Shown here piece after piece: positions 42,143 through 45,669 of a stretch of DNA of 45,669 nt. A model generated the notes under the pieces. It did not search any database, had not been told where the DNA came from, and was given only the letters and a program-made list of their open reading frames with translations. The position numbers and the translations under genes were made by a program. The stretch is from Mucilaginibacter flavus. Its GTDB lineage: Bacteria > Bacteroidota > Bacteroidia > Sphingobacteriales > Sphingobacteriaceae. Every line of letters starts with the position of its first letter. The first letter of the stretch is position 1. The DNA is taken from positions 12,052 to 57,720 of the forward strand of contig NZ_JAUFPS010000031.1 of the NCBI RefSeq assembly GCF_030409315.1. Direction: 5' to 3'.

Positions 42143-43450
42143 TTATTTGAAACCAAGGCTTAATGAAACCACATCAGATGTAAGGCCTACGTTTTGTTTG
42201 TAGTGACCGTATCTCAATTCCAGCTCGTGTAAGCTTTGCCAGCCCAAAACACCGGTAGGTGGCGCTACCCTGAAACCAATACCAAAAAACTGGCTGTTGA
42301 ATTTGGCGTACTCGTAGTTACTGGTAAAGTAGGTTTGTGTTGGGCTGTTTTCCTGATAAGGCGCGAAGTATTTGGCGCCCGTTTGGGTGTAATAACGGTA
42401 AAATGGCGAAACAGACAAAAACGGCGATATTTTATATACTACTTCAAGGTTGGCTGTGTTTGATTTACTACCCCAGTTATCGGTGTAATAACGATAGTAG
42501 GAGCGTAGTATAACATTATCGCCCAGGAAGTAGTTTGCCCTGAAACCTAATGGCAGTTTAAACCGGGACGAAGGAAGCCTTTCTATAGTATCCTTGCCGT
42601 TTGAAAAATATACCCGGTGAAACGGCAGACTTAAAAAGCCGTGTTGCGTAACCACATCGGCCAGGAACATGATCTGCAGGCGCGATGTTATAATTTGCGA
42701 ATAGGAGAACGATGCCGAGTAGGTATTTCTTGGGCTTGAGGGGATGTGTGCTTTGCCGCTTTCGCCCGATGAATAACTGGAACCCCCGCTGGCGCTGGTA
42801 ACGATGGTGCCTGTTGTAGTTGTTGAAGTGGGTATAAATTCGGAAGGATAAATAAGCTTAACGTGGTCAAAGTATCCTTGCAGTTTAACGCCGAACTCGC
42901 CCATTTTATCGGCTGTTTTGGCCGAGAAATGCAGGTCGGCCCCTAATGATTGGTAATTGTATTCGGACGAATAGTAAATTCCCGCGCCATAGCTGGTCCC
43001 TTTTTTAGTGTTTTCTACGCTCCAGTCTAACGAGGGGTAAATTCTGCTGCCGCCGGTGTTTGAAGCTCCGGTGATGGAAACCTAGGCAGCTGACGCGGAG
43101 GTATGATGATCTATACCCAAACCTACGGCCAGCGTGTTTTTATTCATCGCGTTATTGTACCAAACCAGGTTCATGTTTATCCCGTTCGAAAAATCGGTTA
43201 CCTTTTCGGTTCCGATGCCCCCGGTAACAGCCGAATGATTACCATTTTGATTGTAATAGCTGGATACAAGGTTTATTTCGTCGACACGTAACCGGCGTGG
43301 GCGGTAGCTTACCGTATCATCGGTTGTTGATGTGGCAAGGCTAAAACCAGGTTTAAGCGGGCCGCCGGTAGCATCTGAAGTTGTTTGGGCATAGGTGTGC
43401 ATCCTGCATATCAGGGAAAACCCCAATACCGACAAGTATATTTTTTTCAT
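42143..43450 (-). pseudogene. DUF3570 outer-membrane protein with in-frame amber codon
   Basis: The frame runs from the ATG at 43450 to the stop at 42143 (436 codons) with one TAG at 43084-43082 (codon 123). Before it: signal peptide (VLGFSLICRMHTYAQ), RPRRLRVDEINLVSSYYNQNGNHSAVTGGIGTEKVTDFSNGINMNLVWY, GLGIDHHTSASAA. After it, in frame: VSITGASNTGGSRIYPSLDWSVENTKKGTSYG, YYSSEYNYQSLGADLHFSAKTADKMGEFGVKLQGYFDH. Related proteins have a Trp or similar at this point (A-x-V/W-S-x-T-G), so TGG to TAG is the likely change. The last residues (LSLGFK) fit a beta barrel. Either a pseudogene, a readthrough case or a base-call error. Confidence 0.78.
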
Positions 43451-43476
43451 GTTTTAAAAAAATCAGGATGTTAACA

Positions 43477-43701
43477 TTAATTGCAACCACAGCCACCACC
43501 GGTTTTGCCGGCATTGGCGCCAGACGCGCTTTCGCGGTACGACTGGAAGTTTAATTCGTTTTTTTCCACTTTGCGGTTACTGAGTGCCATCTCAGAATCG
43601 TTTATCTTGTTTTTTTGATACTCTTTAAGGTGCACACATGAGCTAAGGCCGGCGGTTAACACCAGGCAGCCCGTTATTTTAATCAATAGTTTAGTAGTCA
43701 T
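43477..43701 (-). CDS. DUF4266 small lipoprotein
   Basis: A 74-residue lipoprotein with lipobox LSSC (Cys22) followed by VHLKEYQKNKINDSEMALSNRK and a C-terminal GGGCGCN motif, the DUF4266 signature. DUF4266 genes are commonly next to ApbE, DUF3570 and thioredoxin genes in Bacteroidota, which is the case here (8 bases after the ApbE gene, 26 before the DUF3570 gene). Its function is not established; the paired cysteines suggest redox or metal binding. Confidence 0.88.
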   Translation of the reverse strand: MTTKLLIKITGCLVLTAGLSSCVHLKEYQKNKINDSEMALSNRKVEKNELNFQSYRESASGANAGKTGGGCGCN

Positions 43702-43709
43702 ATAGGGGT

Positions 43710-44651
43710 TTATTTGATATTTATATTTTTTGAGGTGTAAAGCCTGTCATTATCATCAATAACAATTGCCTCAATATCCTTCATCTGGTTAATCATATCC
43801 AGGCCGGCATGTACACCCATTATGGTAACAGGTGTTGCCATAGCATCTGCAATTTCGGCATTGGTGGTTATAATGGTTACGCTTTTAATTCCGGTAACCG
43901 GTAGTCCCGTTTTGGGGTTGATGGTGTGCGAGTACTTTTTGCCGTTTATGGTGATAAACTTTTCATAATTACCGGATGTGGCAACCGCCAGGCCCGAAAT
44001 ACTCAGGTAAGAAAATATTTGCCGGGAAGCATCCGGATTTGCGATACCGATAGTCCAGTTTTTACCGTCGGGTTGTTCGCCCCAGGCTGTTAAATCGCCC
44101 GATGCATTTACCACTCCGCTTATTACGCCCTGCTGTTGCATAATAAGCTTGGCGCGTTCTGCAGCATAACCTTTACCAATGCCTCCAAAGCCTATCCGCA
44201 TTCCTTTTTCTTTTAAAAAAATGGAGCACCGGTCTTCGTCCAAAATAATATTGCGGTAATTGATAAGGCGTACCATTTGCTTAGCCACCGCGGCATCGGG
44301 CAAAGCCGTCATTTGCTCATCAAAATTCCATAGTCGCTTATCAATAGATCCGTAAGTTATATCAAATGCACCCTGGGTTACTTTTGATATCATGACAGAT
44401 CGCTTTACCAGTTCAAAAGTTTCCCGGCTTACGGGCGTGGGTGCAATACCCGCGTTTTGATTCACCTGGTTGGTTTCGCTGTCGTTGGCAAACGTGGTGA
44501 GCAGCTTCTCAATCCGGCTTATTTCTGCAATACCGGCGTCAATCCTGTCATTTGCCCACTGCTCATTAGCGGCCACCACGCTTAGTTCAAAGCGGTTCCC
44601 CATCAGTTTGCAGCTTCGTTTAAAAACTTGATTGTTGAACATACAGTGCAT
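43710..44651 (-). CDS. apbE: FAD:protein FMN transferase (ApbE family)
   Basis: A 313-residue flavin transferase that attaches FMN covalently to Thr/Ser of target proteins. Family motifs are GIGKGYAAERAKLIMQQ (about residue 155), VNASGDLTAWG, the TSGNYEKFITINGKKYSHTINPKTGLP segment (flavin and Mg binding) and AEIADAMATPVTIMG near the C-terminus. No signal peptide is obvious; the short N-terminal segment before FELSVVAANEQWA is not strongly hydrophobic. Its flavin target is not evident in the window. Confidence 0.92.
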   Translation of the reverse strand: MHCMFNNQVFKRSCKLMGNRFELSVVAANEQWANDRIDAGIAEISRIEKLLTTFANDSETNQVNQNAGIAPTPVSRETFELVKRSVMISKVTQGAFDITYGSIDKRLWNFDEQMTALPDAAVAKQMVRLINYRNIILDEDRCSIFLKEKGMRIGFGGIGKGYAAERAKLIMQQQGVISGVVNASGDLTAWGEQPDGKNWTIGIANPDASRQIFSYLSISGLAVATSGNYEKFITINGKKYSHTINPKTGLPVTGIKSVTIITTNAEIADAMATPVTIMGVHAGLDMINQMKDIEAIVIDDNDRLYTSKNINIK

Positions 44652-44714
44652 TTATTGATTTAAAAAAAGAGTACTACCACAAAGCGCAATGGCTGTTTTA
44701 ATTAAAAAGGCGGC

Positions 44715-45155
44715 TTATTGCTTTACGACCGGTGTGGCCGCCGAAATTTGCTGAACAAACCTCTCTGCCGATTCATTAGGGAACCCATCCCAGTCTTTTA
44801 AAATCTTGCCGTGTTCATCAACTAAAATAGTGTAAGGGAACTTTCCGTCGGGGTTAAATTTATCAGCAAGTGCTTCGTTAAGTTTAACTTGTTCTGCGCT
44901 TAGCTGATTCTTTTTTTGCCGGGGGAAATCGGCTCTCACCAATATAAGATGATCGGCCGCGTAGGTTGTAAACACATCATTCTCTAAAATTTCCTTCCGC
45001 TCGCGGATACAGGGGCCGCACCAGTCGGACCCGGAGAAATTGATTAAGATAAGTTTGTGTGTTTTAACGGCTTCGGTTGTAGCCTGGCTATAATTACCCA
45101 ACCAGGTAATACTTGTAAATATGGATAGTAAAAGGGAAATGAACAACAACTTCAT
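44715..45155 (-). CDS. Periplasmic thioredoxin-fold protein
   Basis: A 146-residue exported thioredoxin (signal KLLFISLLLSIFTSITWLG). The active site is FSGSDWCGPCIRERKEIL with Cys46 and Cys49, and the cis-Pro region is KFPYTILVDEHGKI. It is the first gene of the thioredoxin-ApbE-DUF4266-DUF3570 row, 63 bases before ApbE, and could keep the DUF4266 cysteines reduced. The upstream spacer 45156-45475 shows only a direct repeat ATATGCA (two copies near 45187). Confidence 0.9.
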   Translation of the reverse strand: MKLLFISLLLSIFTSITWLGNYSQATTEAVKTHKLILINFSGSDWCGPCIRERKEILENDVFTTYAADHLILVRADFPRQKKNQLSAEQVKLNEALADKFNPDGKFPYTILVDEHGKILKDWDGFPNESAERFVQQISAATPVVKQ

Positions 45156-45475
45156 GGGGTGGTATTTATGAATAAATAAGAACTAATATGCAACCATATG
45201 CAGCTAATAAATATAGCCAACGGATGAACGCCACTTTTGTATCGACCAATCGCCCTTGCCATATTTCGCTATTCAATGTTACAAGCAGAATCTGTAGTTG
45301 ACATGAAAATTGGCCGGCTTAACAATTTTTAACAAACCGATAAAACAATGATGGTAATCAGGGAACTCGCTTTTAGAATTTTATAACTCATTTTGGGCTA
45401 AAGCCACCTTGCTTATTTCTTTTACCGCCCCATAAATGGGCTACTGTGTGTACACATCTTTTACAATAAAGAAAA

Positions 45476-45621
45476 ATGTCATTTCGAACGAGCAAGCGCC
45501 GGGAAAAGCGTGGCGCGAGGAGAAATCTTGTACGATTTGCACGGCCGAATGCCCGCTTTTAGAAGATTTCTCCTCACCTCCGGCGCGCAATCCCACCCTG
45601 GTTCGTTCGATTTCTATGATC
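45476..45621. repeat. Dispersed palindromic repeat (TTTCGAACGA type)
   Basis: GAGGAGAAATCTT (45517-45529) and AAGATTTCTCCTC (45563-45575) are exact complements, flanked by CATTTCGAACGAGC and GGTTCGTTCGATTTC. It is a long non-coding hairpin. From 45622 to the window end nothing is recognised. Confidence 0.6.
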
Positions 45622-45669
45622 TAAGCAAGTGTTTTCTGATACTTTTTTTCGTAAGCCCTGTTTTGATTA

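Overview
The window reads as chromosomal DNA of a Bacteroidota, most likely family Sphingobacteriaceae (Mucilaginibacter/Pedobacter-like). The reasons are moderate-to-low GC, AT-rich spacers with few clear Shine-Dalgarno sites, and families typical of the group: LruC and DUF4266/DUF3570 proteins, short-form Rhs proteins, TlpA-type redoxins with long N-terminal extensions, and a fused 3-hydroxyacyl-CoA dehydrogenase/enoyl-CoA hydratase. The genus call is inference; no rRNA is present.

Layout. (1) 0.6-13.2 kb, plus strand: a fatty-acid beta-oxidation region. It holds a very-long-chain-type acyl-CoA dehydrogenase, EtfB, EtfA, a hotdog thioesterase, an acyl-CoA-binding protein, a DUF2147 protein, a fused FadB-like enzyme, a thiolase, an acyl-CoA synthetase, an ECI1-like enoyl-CoA isomerase and a DECR1-like 2,4-dienoyl-CoA reductase. 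Together these can activate, buffer and degrade saturated and unsaturated fatty acids and pass electrons to ETF. Two oppositely oriented copies of a ~145-bp palindromic repeat bracket the dehydrogenase-ETF genes. (2) 13.4-17.7 kb, minus strand: a MetNIQ methionine importer, a TlpA-like redoxin, a frameshifted secreted protein and tRNA-Cys. (3) 17.8-23 kb: a decayed stretch with a peroxiredoxin-fold protein lacking the usual cysteine, a BNR-repeat secreted protein, an NTF2-like gene with a stop codon, a tRNA 3'-end remnant, and a broken lruC gene joined to a beheaded hybrid histidine kinase. (4) 23.1-26.9 kb: an outer-membrane protein, an OmpR/HK two-component pair and a cytochrome b561-type protein.

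(5) 26.9-33.9 kb: a repeat-rich accessory island. It has three MITE-like elements with terminal inverted repeats, a Sel1-like gene bracketed by two of them, an IS982-family transposase remnant, an Rhs-family toxin with a candidate immunity gene, palindromic repeats, and two erythromycin-esterase-like genes lying between two direct repeats, one of which forms the 5' end of the Rhs ORF. (6) 33.9-40.5 kb: a secretion locus with a TolC-like channel, a C39-peptidase ABC exporter, an HlyD-type adaptor and four small double-glycine-leader precursors. The four mature parts share one ungapped core (S-x5-[QK]-x-G-D-x7-S-x-G-N-G-I-x3-L), including the most divergent one. This is the best candidate for an undescribed system: a self-contained peptide secretion cassette with separately transcribed precursors.

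(7) 40.8-41.4 kb: a 292-bp tandem duplication of a dispersed repeat. (8) 41.4-45.2 kb, minus strand: a VIT/CCC1-type transporter and a thioredoxin-ApbE-DUF4266-DUF3570 module, in which the DUF3570 gene carries one in-frame amber codon. Single-base lesions cluster in the accessory parts, while the beta-oxidation, methionine and secretion genes are intact; this favours real gene decay, though sequencing indels in G runs remain possible.
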